Origin: Amphritea sp. 1_MG-2023
Lineage (GTDB): Bacteria; Pseudomonadota; Gammaproteobacteria; Pseudomonadales; Balneatricaceae
Length of the DNA stretch: 44,905 nt
Direction of reading: 5' to 3'
Assembly (NCBI RefSeq): GCF_030547545.1
Contig: NZ_JAUOQE010000034.1
Span: 1-44,905, forward strand
Positions 28,065-37,274 of the stretch are shown in pieces; position 1 is the first letter of the stretch, and every line of letters starts with the position of its first letter. The notes below the pieces were generated by a model. It was not told the DNA's origin. It ran no database searches and saw nothing but the letters and a program-made list of their open reading frames with translations. A program made the position numbers and the translations under genes.

Positions 28065-29120
28065 ATGTCCGGCAAACTGATAACCCTGCTATGCAGCGCC
28101 ATGATCGTACTCTCCGGTTGCGATCATCAACCGGCGGCGAAGGCCCGCTCAGCTAAACCTCATCTGGTTGAGGTCATGCAGACTTCTGCCGCGAATATTG
28201 AGTTACAGCGCATCCGCACCGGCAGCCTCGAAGCTTTTCAAACGATCAATATCTACACTCAAGCAGAGGGCATCGTTAAGCAAATTTTGCCTCGGGAAGG
28301 CGATCGAGTAAAACGCGATCAGCTGTTAGTGACATTGGATGCTCAACTACTTAAGGCTCAGCTTCAACGGGCTAGGGCCGTGCGTCAGCAAGCAGAAACG
28401 GAATTAACCCGTATCAAAGGGCTGATACAACGTAACCTCACCGCGCGTTCCGAACTCACCAGTCGCGAAACCGATCTAGCGGTTGCCCAAGCCGATGAAA
28501 AAGTGATCGCCACTCGGCTCGGCTACACCCGTATACGCTCACCCATTGATGGCGTTATTACCGCTCGACATACGGAACCGGGAAATCTCGCGGAACAATC
28601 ATCACACCTTCTCACCATTGCCGACATTAGCCGTCTAAGGTTAAAGGTCGACGTTTCAGAACTACTGCTGAATCAATTATCGATCGATATGCCGGTCGAG
28701 ATTCAAATTGACGCACTACAAAACCGTCAGCAACAACCCTTCGCCGTGTCCGGAAAAATCAGCCGTATCTATCCCACCATCGACCCCGCCACTCGCAGTG
28801 GCACATTGGAAATCAGCTTAAATCCAGCACCACAAGGTGCTCGCCCGGGTCAGTTTGCGCGCGTGAAATTCAGTATCGCTCGCCAGCAGGTGATGCTGCT
28901 ACCCATCGGCAGTCTGCGACAATCAGCCGATGGCAGTTATGTCTACATCATCGATCGCGATAACAAGGTGCAGATACGGTCACTCGAAACCGGCCTCAAA
29001 ACCGGCGAGCAGATCGAAATACTGACAGGCCTCCAACCTGAGGAGCAGGTTATCACGCGGGGATTTACCAACCTTAAACCGGGGATGCAGGTGACTGTCG
29101 TCAACCGAGTCAGCAACTGA
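28065..29120 (+). CDS. RND efflux periplasmic adaptor (membrane fusion lipoprotein)
   Basis: HlyD/AcrA-type adaptor of 351 residues. Lipobox LSGC at the N-terminus predicts lipid anchoring in the inner membrane. A lipoyl half (VKQILPREGDRVKRDQLLVTLD), a short coiled-coil hairpin (about 95-150), the second lipoyl half (LGYTRIRSPIDGVITAR) and a beta-barrel (PTIDPATRSGTLEISL) follow. The RND permease starts 11 bases downstream. No outer-membrane factor gene is adjacent, so a TolC-type channel elsewhere is implied. Substrate cannot be predicted. A possible -10 (TATAGA) lies near 28026. Confidence 0.92.
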   Translation: MSGKLITLLCSAMIVLSGCDHQPAAKARSAKPHLVEVMQTSAANIELQRIRTGSLEAFQTINIYTQAEGIVKQILPREGDRVKRDQLLVTLDAQLLKAQLQRARAVRQQAETELTRIKGLIQRNLTARSELTSRETDLAVAQADEKVIATRLGYTRIRSPIDGVITARHTEPGNLAEQSSHLLTIADISRLRLKVDVSELLLNQLSIDMPVEIQIDALQNRQQQPFAVSGKISRIYPTIDPATRSGTLEISLNPAPQGARPGQFARVKFSIARQQVMLLPIGSLRQSADGSYVYIIDRDNKVQIRSLETGLKTGEQIEILTGLQPEEQVITRGFTNLKPGMQVTVVNRVSN

Positions 29121-29131
29121 GGCCGATACTC

Positions 29132-32100
29132 ATGAGACACTCAAAGGGACTGGCTAACTGGTCTATCCGTCACCCCGTCGGCGTGATCATGCTGGCATTA
29201 GCGGTGATCGTGGTGGGGGCTTTTGCCTTGAATCGTCTATCCGTCGATCTGCTACCGCATATTATTTATCCCGAGATCCGTGTCCGAGTACTGGATAGCG
29301 GTGTGCCCCCCAGCGTCATGGAAGACCGAGTCACTCGTAAACTCGAAGAGCAACTCGCCATTACCGAAGACGCGATTCATGTGCAGTCAACCACCACTCA
29401 AGGCACCACGACGGTCGATCTAGCCTTTGAGTACGGTAAAGATATCGATGTTGCCCTTCGCGATGCAAGTACGCGGTTGGACCGAGCTCGGCGGTCGCTA
29501 CCGGAATCTATCGACGCGCCCGTTATTTATAAACTCGATCCCTCGCAGATCCCCGTGATGGAATTTGTCATCAGCTCCCCCATTCGCGATAGCGCCGCGC
29601 TACGTCAATGGGCCGATGATGTGATGGCTAAATGGCTGCTCAACCTACCCGGTGTCGCCGCCGCCGAAGTCGGTGGTGGGGTGGTACGCGAAGTCCATAT
29701 TATTCCCGATCAACAGCGTATGGCGGCCTATGATATCAGCTATACCACGTTGACTGATGCCATTGCCGAGGGTAACGGCGATCAGGCCGCCGGACGTATC
29801 ACGATGCCGGGTAACGAACTCAACAGTCGTATTAGCGGTCGTTTAATCTCACTCGAACAACTGCGTCAACTGCCGGTTGCTCGCCGTGGCGACACTAGCC
29901 TCACCCTCGCCGATCTCGCCCGTGTTGAATTCAACACCGAAGCTGAACGTATATTGATTCGTGCCGATGGCGTGCAGGGGATTAAGCTCTCGATTCAAAA
30001 ACAACCCGCTGCCAACACCACTTATGTCGCCGATCAGGTTAAAGCCCGCCTCACGTGGCTAGAACAACAGCAGATTATTCCCATCGATATCAGCGTCACT
30101 CAAGTGTCTGATCAGTCGATCTATGTCAAACAAGCCCTTAACAATGCCACGACCGCCGCCATCAGCGGAGCGCTGTTAGCCATGGCGGTGGTTTATCTGT
30201 TTCTGGGTAATCTACGCCATACGCTGATTATCGGCAGTGCGATACCGATCGCCATTATGTTTACCTGTGTATTGATGGGGCTGGGCGGCCTAACCCTCAA
30301 TATTATGACCCTCGGCGGCCTCGCATTAGGTATCGGTATGTTGGTGGATAACACCATCGTCATGCTAGAAAATATCAGCCGTCATCAGCAAAACCACGAA
30401 CACCCACTCGCGGCGGCCAATCATGCCGCCACCGAGGTTAACAGTGCGATTATCGCCTCAACCTCGACCAACCTCTGCGCTATCTTGCCTTTCCTATTTA
30501 TTGGTGGCCTAACGGGACTGCTGTTTCAAGAATTGATCATCACCATTTCAGCCGCCATTTTCGCCTCAATGGTGATTGCGCTAACATTGGTACCGGCACT
30601 CGCCGCGGCCACGAAACCCTCTCGCGCCGGCGGCATTCGCTATCTGACAGATCGCGTGGTACAACGCATTCAGCAGGTTTATACCGCCCTACTCGAACGC
30701 TTGCTAGCGTATCGTCTGTTAACCTTATTAAGCTTCAGCATCGCCCTCATCGTCTCATTGCCGGTATTAACCAGTGGCAAGCAGATCTTTCTACCGCCAC
30801 TCGATGATGGCCGTATTACCGTACGCATCACCGCCGACACGGGTATCTCACTCAGCGACATGAATACCAGGGTGAAACAGCTTGAGGCCCTCTTTAGCGA
30901 TCAAGCGGAAACCGAAACGGTCTTTACGCTCGTGGGAGGCTCTGTCTTTGGTCGCTCACAACGAGAACAATCAAACCGCTCAACGGTGATCGTGCAACTT
31001 AAATCCGTGGCCGAACGCGAGCTCTCCAGCCATCAATGGATAGACAAGCTTCAGCGACAGATCGCCTCATTACAACTGGCTGGGTTTACCATCCGTATGA
31101 CGCAGCGCGGCATTCGTGGCATCAGAACCAACAGCGGCAGCGAAGATATCAGTCTGCGCTTACAGGGGCCGGATAATCAAACGCTGATTCGTTTGGCAGA
31201 CGCATTAACCGATCAACTCAAAACCTTACCTCAACTACGCAATCTCAGTCATTCCGCTGAAGACCGTTTAAACGAGCTAGCCATCAGTCTCGACCGAGTG
31301 CGTGCCAATCAGCTCGGTATCGAGCTCGAGGATCTTATCGAAGCGACTCAGATAGCCTTGCAGGGTAAAATCATCAGCGAGTTTATTACCGACGATCATG
31401 CTTATGATATCCGCCTGCGCTTAGCCGAACAGCATTTCAACACCCCTCAATCGCTGGAAACGCTACTGCTATTTCCCGCTACCGGTGCATCATCACCGGT
31501 CCACCTTGCCGATGTTGCCAGTATTCAGTTGATCGAGTCTGCAGCGAGTATTCAGCGAGATAATCAGATGCGTATCGTCGAGATATCCGCCTCTTTAGCG
31601 CCCGAGATGACACTCGGTGAAGCCCTCAGCGCGGTGAATGCCCTACGGGCAGATGTCTCCCTGCCGCAAGGTTACACCCTCTATGATGGCGGCTCAGAGA
31701 AAGCCTTAGCAGAGCAGAACAAACTCACCCTGATGTTGTTGGGGTTAGCGCTGTTTTTGGTGTTTGTGGTGATGGCGATTCAATACGAATCGCTACGTAA
31801 TCCGTTGATCATTATCTTTGGCGTGCCCTTTGCCGCCATCGGCGTGGCGGGGGGCCTCTGGCTAACCGCTATTCCACTGTCGATGCCGGTGTGGTTAGGC
31901 ATGATTATGCTCACCGGTATCGTGGTAAATAATGCCATCCTATTGGTAGAATATGTGGAGATCGCCCGCGATCAAGGCTGTAGCGTGGCAGAAGCGATCC
32001 TCGATGCCGCCAGACTACGTTTACGGCCGATCATCATGACCACGCTCAGTACCGTCGCCGGTATGCTGCCACTGGCTCTCGGTTGGGGCGATGGTGCCGA

Positions 32101-32221
32101 AATGCTACAACCTCTGGCCATCACGGTGATCTGGGGACTCTGCTTCTCGATGCTCGTTAGCCTCGTGTTGATTCCCGTGACCTACCATCTGATTAATCAT
32201 CGTCGTTCATCGCTGTCGTGA
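29132..32221 (+). CDS. RND family efflux transporter permease
   Basis: Proton-driven inner-membrane pump of 1029 residues, AcrB/MexB-like, with 12 TM helices and two large periplasmic loops. TM4 has the proton-relay Asp in GIGMLVDNTIVMLENISRH. Repeated second-half features include GVPFAAIGVAGGLWLT, TGIVVNNAILLVEYVE and LRPIIMTTLSTVAGMLPLALG. It is coupled to the adaptor gene. The VDN pattern instead of VDD and the lack of Met-rich metal sites argue against the CusA heavy-metal class; drug, bile or organic solvent efflux is possible. Confidence 0.93.
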   Translation: MRHSKGLANWSIRHPVGVIMLALAVIVVGAFALNRLSVDLLPHIIYPEIRVRVLDSGVPPSVMEDRVTRKLEEQLAITEDAIHVQSTTTQGTTTVDLAFEYGKDIDVALRDASTRLDRARRSLPESIDAPVIYKLDPSQIPVMEFVISSPIRDSAALRQWADDVMAKWLLNLPGVAAAEVGGGVVREVHIIPDQQRMAAYDISYTTLTDAIAEGNGDQAAGRITMPGNELNSRISGRLISLEQLRQLPVARRGDTSLTLADLARVEFNTEAERILIRADGVQGIKLSIQKQPAANTTYVADQVKARLTWLEQQQIIPIDISVTQVSDQSIYVKQALNNATTAAISGALLAMAVVYLFLGNLRHTLIIGSAIPIAIMFTCVLMGLGGLTLNIMTLGGLALGIGMLVDNTIVMLENISRHQQNHEHPLAAANHAATEVNSAIIASTSTNLCAILPFLFIGGLTGLLFQELIITISAAIFASMVIALTLVPALAAATKPSRAGGIRYLTDRVVQRIQQVYTALLERLLAYRLLTLLSFSIALIVSLPVLTSGKQIFLPPLDDGRITVRITADTGISLSDMNTRVKQLEALFSDQAETETVFTLVGGSVFGRSQREQSNRSTVIVQLKSVAERELSSHQWIDKLQRQIASLQLAGFTIRMTQRGIRGIRTNSGSEDISLRLQGPDNQTLIRLADALTDQLKTLPQLRNLSHSAEDRLNELAISLDRVRANQLGIELEDLIEATQIALQGKIISEFITDDHAYDIRLRLAEQHFNTPQSLETLLLFPATGASSPVHLADVASIQLIESAASIQRDNQMRIVEISASLAPEMTLGEALSAVNALRADVSLPQGYTLYDGGSEKALAEQNKLTLMLLGLALFLVFVVMAIQYESLRNPLIIIFGVPFAAIGVAGGLWLTAIPLSMPVWLGMIMLTGIVVNNAILLVEYVEIARDQGCSVAEAILDAARLRLRPIIMTTLSTVAGMLPLALGWGDGAEMLQPLAITVIWGLCFSMLVSLVLIPVTYHLINHRRSSLS

Positions 32222-32224
32222 AGG

Positions 32225-32248
32225 TTAAACCGGTAGCATCCGGTTTAA
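32225..32248. terminator. Bidirectional hairpin between RND permease and carbonic anhydrase-like gene
   Basis: TTAAACCGG-TAGCAT-CCGGTTTAA lies between convergent genes and overlaps the stop codon of the minus-strand gene. The stem is 9 bp. There is no strong U-run, so termination may be partial. Confidence 0.55.
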
Positions 32249-32769
32249 CTCAATTTCTTGAGCAATGACTTATGCTTGCGACCGTTATCCACATAAGCAT
32301 CGGCGTTTTTATGTAATTGTTCGATCGCCTCGCTACTCAGTGTTTTCACCACTTTCGCTGGGGCGCCCAGAATCAGTGAATTATCCGGAAATACCTTACC
32401 CTCAGTAACCACGGCACCCGCACCCACCAGCGAATTTTTACCAATCACCGCGCCGTTTAGCACCACCGCCTGAATCCCGATCAATGATCCTGCGCCGATA
32501 TGACACCCGTGCAGCATCGCCTGATGGCCAATGGTCACCCGCTCTTCAATCATCAATGGATAACCGAGGTCGGTATGCAGCACCGCACCGTCCTGCACAT
32601 TACTCCCCTGACTGATCACGATCGATTCGTTATCTCCCCGCAATACCGCCTGCGGCCAAATACTCGCACCGGCCGCTAAGGTCACATTACCGATGACCGT
32701 CGCCTGATCGGCCACGTAGGTATCTGCATCCACTTGCGGCTGCAGACCGTCAAATTCATAAATTGCCAT
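32245..32769 (-). CDS. Gamma-carbonic anhydrase-like hexapeptide protein (YrdA family)
   Basis: Left-handed beta-helix protein of 174 residues built of hexapeptide repeats (VIGNVTLAAGASIWPQAVLRGD, and later GAGSLIGIQAVVLNGAVIGKNSLVGAGAVV). Three putative zinc-binding His are visible: HTDLG, TIGHQAMLHGC. This matches YrdA/PaaY-type gamma-carbonic-anhydrase homologues, whose activity is often low or unknown. ATG 32769 with GGAGAGG upstream is chosen over a longer ORF. Single gene. Confidence 0.88.
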   Translation of the reverse strand: MAIYEFDGLQPQVDADTYVADQATVIGNVTLAAGASIWPQAVLRGDNESIVISQGSNVQDGAVLHTDLGYPLMIEERVTIGHQAMLHGCHIGAGSLIGIQAVVLNGAVIGKNSLVGAGAVVTEGKVFPDNSLILGAPAKVVKTLSSEAIEQLHKNADAYVDNGRKHKSLLKKLS

Positions 32770-32991
32770 AACCTCTCCTTTTCTTTCATCTCCGGTAGAG
32801 AAGGCAATATGATACATGTCTCATACACGAGAGATGAACATTGCCCAACCGCTAAAATGCCGGCTCGCTGGATAATGCATGGACGACTCAACCAGATACC
32901 CCCACTGCTGGGGCAAAACGACTAACGGTTGACGTTGACTCCCATGGTTTAGCGGCACCTACACCGATAGATACTCATAGCATTTGCATAT

Positions 32992-33026
32992 AAAAAAGCT
33001 CCCGTCATTGCTGACGAGAGCTTTTT
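32992..33026 (-). terminator. Rho-independent terminator of the phasin gene
   Basis: On the minus strand a 15-bp stem (with one T-G wobble) and GCAA loop ends in six Ts, 13 bases after the phasin stop. The GCAA tetraloop adds stability. Confidence 0.92.
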
Positions 33027-33039
33027 CAAACAGCATCTA

Positions 33040-33372
33040 TTATGCAGCAGCTTTACTTGCGGCTGTCAGGATAGCCTGAACCTCAGTGAAGTAAGCCTTA
33101 GAACTTTCGGCGGCAAGCTTAGCTTCAGACTGCAACGCTTCAATTTTGGCTTTAGTTTCTTCAGATTTAGCAGTGACAAAAGTAGTGAACGCTTCAGCAT
33201 CTTTAATTGCAGAGAACATTTTTAAATCCACTTGAACTTGAGCGATTTGTTTTTCCATCGCCGCTTTGTGAAGTTCGAAAGCTTGCGTAAAAGTTGTAGT
33301 ATTCAGTTCGATCAGTTTCTGAACTGGAGCGCTAAAAGCAGTAAAGTTAGCAGTAGGAATAGACTTAAACAT
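33040..33372 (-). CDS. Phasin family protein
   Basis: 110-residue amphipathic, Ala/Glu/Lys-rich helical protein, matching the short phasins that coat polyhydroxyalkanoate granules. FKSIPTANFTAFSAPVQKLIELN is the typical N-terminal phasin segment, and the rest is one long helix region (EAFTTFVTAKSEETKAKIEALQ) ending in a low-complexity Ala tail. ATG 33372 fits the family start better than ATG 33393. The synthase genes phaC/phaA are not in the window. It has its own promoter and strong terminator, suited to high expression. Confidence 0.85.
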   Translation of the reverse strand: MFKSIPTANFTAFSAPVQKLIELNTTTFTQAFELHKAAMEKQIAQVQVDLKMFSAIKDAEAFTTFVTAKSEETKAKIEALQSEAKLAAESSKAYFTEVQAILTAASKAAA

Positions 33373-33408
33373 AATGTGTACCCAGATAGACATATGGTTG
33401 ATGCAGTG

Positions 33409-33437
33409 ATACTACAACTCGCTATGCTGCGCTGCAA
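33409..33437 (-). promoter_or_regulatory. Sigma-70 promoter of the phasin gene
   Basis: On the minus strand -35 TTGCAG (33437-33432) and -10 TAGTAT (33414-33409) are separated by exactly 17 bases. The predicted start near 33402 leaves a 30-base leader before ATG 33372. Confidence 0.6.
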
Positions 33438-34076
33438 CAAAAATATTTAAAAAAACGCACTGTAAGAATTAAGCTATTGATTTTAATAAATTAATCAAAA
33501 AAATACTTTTTGTGCACCTGCTAAAAAAAATACCTAAAAATAGCGCTAGCGATAGCCCTTGATAATGCCGTTCGACAGTCAACCTAACCGCCTACTGGTG
33601 GGTAAGCCGATCGTGCTCTGGCGTTTTTATATTCAATGCTTGTGCGCGACAGGGCTCTCTTAATACTATGGATAAGCAGTGAACATGCACTTATCACTAC
33701 CTCAACATTTACCGCCTTTATGTAACACTGAGTCACGCGATAAAAACCAAGGGACGGTTTAACAACAGCACCACCCGTTGAGCCACTGTTTCAGAAGCGA
33801 CACTTACTATACCCAGTTGCGAAGCCCTCAAAGAAAGCACATAAGTGAAAGTAATTACCACAAATAAACAAAGTAATTAATAACTTCAAATTAAAAAGAA
33901 ATATCAATTTTATATTTCAATTTTTATTATAAATTAAGAATATAACTCTGTTTTTCCTCTATTTGACCCTTGATCTTCATTCCTGATATTTATGTTTTCC
34001 CGGGAAAAAAGTGTCGATTCTGCTGCCTTCTTGCAGCGGCATCTTCAAACAAAAATAGCAGCGACGAGTATAAATA
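33438..34076. other. Long AT-rich intergenic region before the TRAP operon
   Basis: About 640 bases without a convincing ORF between the divergent phasin and dctP genes. It holds small dyads such as TTGATT/AATCAA at 33478-33499 and the TRAP operon control region near its right end. The stretch 33840-33960 is strongly AT-rich. No gene remnant could be recognised. Confidence 0.4.
33995..34008. promoter_or_regulatory. Palindrome upstream of dctP, possible operator
   Basis: TTTTCCCGGGAAAA is a perfect 14-bp palindrome 69-82 bases before the dctP ATG. A candidate -35 TTGACC (33963-33968) lies upstream, so the palindrome would cover the start region of a promoter here. The regulator is unknown. 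Confidence 0.45.
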
Positions 34077-35114
34077 ATGAGCACGATTGACACACTGAAG
34101 AAAAAGTCTGTTTTTAGTAAACGGGGCCTGCTTTCCCTAATCTCTGTTATGGCGACTGCAGGTGCCCTGATGGCCAGTTCTGCACAGGCCGCCACCCTGA
34201 AAATGGCAACCGATTCAGGTGCCAAGGGTTCTCCTGCCGGCGATACACTCGACCGCTGGGCCGATTTGATCGAGAAAAACTCCCATGGCGACATTGATGT
34301 TAAGGTGTTTTACCAAAACGAATTAGGTAGCCAAAATGAAGTGTTCGATCTGCACGTAGCGGGCGATGTCGATGTTATGCTCAACTGGCCAATGACCTCT
34401 TACGATAAGCGTATCGGTGTGATTTACACCCCCTATATGACACTTTCTTGGGATGAAGCACTCACCGCTTATAGCCCCGGTGGTTGGGTTAACAATATGC
34501 TGGGGGGTATCTACGCAGATATCGGCCTGAAATTTTTCGGCCCTTGGCCTGAAGGCTTCAACGGTGTCGCCACCCGAGGAAAGTATGCCACGAATATTGC
34601 CGAAGCAGAGGGCTTAAAAGTCCGCACAATGACCGTTTTTCCTGCACCACAAACGATGCAAGCACTGGGTTACCAAACGGCAGCCATTGACTGGGGTGAA
34701 GTGTACACCTCGCTGCAAACAGGTGTCGTGGACGGCGAAGCAGGCAACGTCATCTATTGGGATTATGAATACTTCCGAGATCTGCTTGATTACTACGTTC
34801 GTTCAAAACACTTCTTCATGACCGGTGTTCTGAGTATGAATCAGGATTCATTCGATGAGTTAACCGAAGCCCAACAAAAAGTTGTTGTGGATGCTGCCAA
34901 CGACGTCATGATGGCGCAATTCAAAGCCGCTAAAGAGCAAGACGAACATTACGTGGCGGAAGCCGAAAAGGCAGGCATGAAATACTTTGAACTGTCAGAT
35001 GAACAGATTAAAGAGTTTGCCCGGGCAGCCCGTGAAAAAGTCTGGCCGCTAATGGATCAAGAGATCGGCTCTGAAATCATGGATACCATCCGAGCGAACG
35101 CAACAGCGTTGTAA
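34077..35114 (+). CDS. dctP: TRAP transporter substrate-binding protein (DctP family)
   Basis: Periplasmic solute receptor of 345 residues with an N-terminal signal (GLLSLISVMATAGALMASSAQA, cleavage after AQA). The DctP fold markers are KVFYQNELGSQNEVFDLHVAGDVD, the ligand-anchoring Arg in GLKVRTMTVF and the helix WGEVYTSLQTGVVDGEAGNVIYW. The ligand is probably an organic acid by analogy with the Arg anchor, but its identity is unknown. It heads the dctPQM operon; a strong hairpin separates it from dctQ, consistent with higher expression of the receptor. Confidence 0.92.
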   Translation: MSTIDTLKKKSVFSKRGLLSLISVMATAGALMASSAQAATLKMATDSGAKGSPAGDTLDRWADLIEKNSHGDIDVKVFYQNELGSQNEVFDLHVAGDVDVMLNWPMTSYDKRIGVIYTPYMTLSWDEALTAYSPGGWVNNMLGGIYADIGLKFFGPWPEGFNGVATRGKYATNIAEAEGLKVRTMTVFPAPQTMQALGYQTAAIDWGEVYTSLQTGVVDGEAGNVIYWDYEYFRDLLDYYVRSKHFFMTGVLSMNQDSFDELTEAQQKVVVDAANDVMMAQFKAAKEQDEHYVAEAEKAGMKYFELSDEQIKEFARAAREKVWPLMDQEIGSEIMDTIRANATAL

Positions 35115-35128
35115 CGTTTAGCTCCCAT

Positions 35129-35165
35129 ACGGCGAAACAGCCACTGTTTCGCCGTTTCTTTTTTC
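35129..35165 (+). terminator. Intra-operon attenuator/terminator between dctP and dctQ
   Basis: A perfect 12-bp GC-rich stem (ACGGCGAAACAG/CTGTTTCGCCGT) with CCA loop is followed by a T-rich tract TTTCTTTTTT. It ends 13 bases before the dctQ start. In this position it would let receptor mRNA exceed permease mRNA. Confidence 0.88.
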
Positions 35166-35177
35166 TGAGGTAGTAGC

Positions 35178-35714
35178 ATGATTATGCGTCTCTTTTTCGA
35201 GCTGGATCAGAAATTTGGCTGGCTCCTGAATGCCGCTGCTCTTATCAGCAGCTTGGCTCTAGTGGGGCTAATGCTGTTTCTAGTAGTAGCCCGTTACATC
35301 TTTGGCTGGTCGATTATTGGTCTGCTAGAGCTAATTATGCTGTTTGGCATGTGGCTTTATATGGTCGGCAGCTTGATTGCCAGTCGTAAGCGCGAACACT
35401 TGGTGGTTGATTTTCTTCAAACCAGTCTTCGTGACCAGCAAATTCGCCGATTGCATCAGGCGCTAATATCTCTGATAACGCTGGTGATTACCGGCTTCTT
35501 TGTCTACCTATCCTATCGAATGCTGACGTGGGGCATGCGCAGACCTCAACACACCCCCGGCCTGTCAATTCCTCTGTGGATACCGCAAAGTGCAATTATG
35601 TTCGCCAGTATTGGTTGCTCTCTTTATGCGCTGAGGGACTTTATTCAATGTGTGATCGGCCATAACCCAAACCCGGTTATCGTCGCTGAAGAAAATCAAC
35701 AGGATACGTACTGA
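35178..35714 (+). CDS. dctQ: TRAP transporter small permease (DctQ family)
   Basis: Small membrane subunit of 178 residues with four TM helices (about 17-37, 47-70, 95-115, 135-155) and the conserved pattern WSIIGLLELIMLFGMWLYMVGSLIASRKREHLVVDFL. TGAGGTAG precedes ATG 35178; ATG 35184 is an alternative. Its stop overlaps the dctM ATG by one base (TGATG), so translation is coupled. Confidence 0.92.
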   Translation: MIMRLFFELDQKFGWLLNAAALISSLALVGLMLFLVVARYIFGWSIIGLLELIMLFGMWLYMVGSLIASRKREHLVVDFLQTSLRDQQIRRLHQALISLITLVITGFFVYLSYRMLTWGMRRPQHTPGLSIPLWIPQSAIMFASIGCSLYALRDFIQCVIGHNPNPVIVAEENQQDTY

Positions 35715-37012
35715 TGGAAGGTTTAATCGCAGTAGGAATTCTCTTATTCCTGATGATTATAGGTGTGCCCGTCGCTTGGTCGTTTGCCGGTGTTTTAGCC
35801 TATCTGACATTCGCCTATGATGCTAATTTCAATACATTAATGTTACAGGGCTACCGCTCTATTGATTCGGTGATTTTGATCGCCCTGCCGTTATTTGTAC
35901 TCACTGGCTATCTGATGCAAAGTGGCGGAATAGCCCTCAGGCTGGTGAACTTTATCGAAGTACTGGTCGGTAAGCGCAAAGGCGGCATGGGCGCTTCAAT
36001 GGTGTTGGCCTCGGGTATTTTCGGGGCAATCGCCGGCACCGCAACCGCGGCGGTTGCCTCAATCGGTACCATTATGGTGGGACCGTTAGAGAAACGTGGC
36101 TACCCTCGAGGTTACTCCTCTGCACTACTCGGCATCTCTTCTTTATTAGGCATTCTTATTCCGCCCTCAATCACGATGATCCTCTTTGCCGTGGTCACGA
36201 GGCAATCCGTGGCGGCCTGTTTTGCCGCCTCAATAGGGCCGGCTTTATTGTTGATCACCGGATTGATTTTGGCCAACCGCTTTAGTGTGGGCCGCCTCTT
36301 TCAAGAGGTGTCTGCCGGGGCGCAGGATGGACTTGAAACTCTGCCGACCAAACGAGTGGCCGCTTTCCACGCCCTACCGGCGCTATCGCTGCCGATCATT
36401 ATCCTCGGTGGCATTTATGGTGGCATCTGCACACCGACAGAAGCCGCTGCAATCGCGGCTTTTGTCGCGATTGTGATCGGTTTTTTTGTCTATCGAGATC
36501 TAACCATCAGACGCTTTAGTGAGAGTGTGATTGCGGCCGCTGAAACCACCGGCACGGTGATTCTCATCCTGCTATTTAGCTTTATGATTGGCCGAATCCT
36601 GGCTTCAGAACGTATCCCACAGGAGCTAACCGAGACCATCACTCAACTGGTTAAAGATCCGCTTATGATCTTGATTGCCGTTAATATCTTTCTGATTATT
36701 GCCGGTATGATTATGGATGATGTTTCAGTCACCGTGGTCGTTGCGCCGCTATTTTTACCGCTGATGGTGGCCAGTGGTGTCGACCCGATTCATTACGCAT
36801 CGATCGTTGCCTGCTCAGTCGTTATCGGCGCTAACAGCCCTCCGGTTGCCCCCATTCTCTATATGGCTTGTCGCATCGGCCAAGTGCCTATCCATAAAGC
36901 GGTTATGCCGGCTATCGGCCTGATGGTGTTTGTTGGCCTACCGGTCATGATGATTACCAGCTTAGTGCCAGCGTTATCACTCTTCTTTCCGAAATTACTC
37001 GGGCTCATGTAG
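35714..37012 (+). CDS. dctM: TRAP transporter large permease (DctM family)
   Basis: Sodium-coupled transport subunit of 432 residues with about 12 TM helices. Family hallmarks are GASMVLASGIFGAIAGTATAAVASIGTIMVGPLEKRGYPRGYSSALL, LGILIPPSITMILFAVVT and GANSPPVAPILYMACR. Together with DctP and DctQ it imports one substrate from the periplasm using the sodium gradient. It is the last gene of the operon; a hairpin at 37153-37190 may close the transcript. Confidence 0.94.
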   Translation: MEGLIAVGILLFLMIIGVPVAWSFAGVLAYLTFAYDANFNTLMLQGYRSIDSVILIALPLFVLTGYLMQSGGIALRLVNFIEVLVGKRKGGMGASMVLASGIFGAIAGTATAAVASIGTIMVGPLEKRGYPRGYSSALLGISSLLGILIPPSITMILFAVVTRQSVAACFAASIGPALLLITGLILANRFSVGRLFQEVSAGAQDGLETLPTKRVAAFHALPALSLPIIILGGIYGGICTPTEAAAIAAFVAIVIGFFVYRDLTIRRFSESVIAAAETTGTVILILLFSFMIGRILASERIPQELTETITQLVKDPLMILIAVNIFLIIAGMIMDDVSVTVVVAPLFLPLMVASGVDPIHYASIVACSVVIGANSPPVAPILYMACRIGQVPIHKAVMPAIGLMVFVGLPVMMITSLVPALSLFFPKLLGLM

Positions 37013-37152
37013 ACGGCAAATATAAAGCGTTCACCTGAGCGGGGAAACTGAAATGTATGTTAATAGGCGTTAGGTGAAGTTTGACGGCCTCATGGTTTAG
37101 CAGCAGGTTCTCACTGTAGACGGTGCAAACCTAGTAATAAGCAGCATAGTTA

Positions 37153-37190
37153 AGGCTCCCAATACCCGTTAACTGAGGTATCGGGAGCCT
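37153..37190. terminator. Hairpin after dctM
   Basis: AGGCTCCCAATACC and GGTATCGGGAGCCT pair over 13 of 14 positions with a ten-base loop. No U-run follows on either strand, so it may stabilise the 3' end or act as a weak terminator between convergent genes. Confidence 0.4.
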
Positions 37191-37274
37191 ATCATCATCG
37201 ACACCGCCGTTGTCACCCCCTAATAGAAGGAGACGTAACGGTTAACAGGCGAGCTATCGATCAATAAAAGATAC

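Noticed and set aside
34668-34682. TTACCAAACGG inside dctP resembling the RutR-like operator
   Set aside because: Only the left half matches and it lies within coding sequence.
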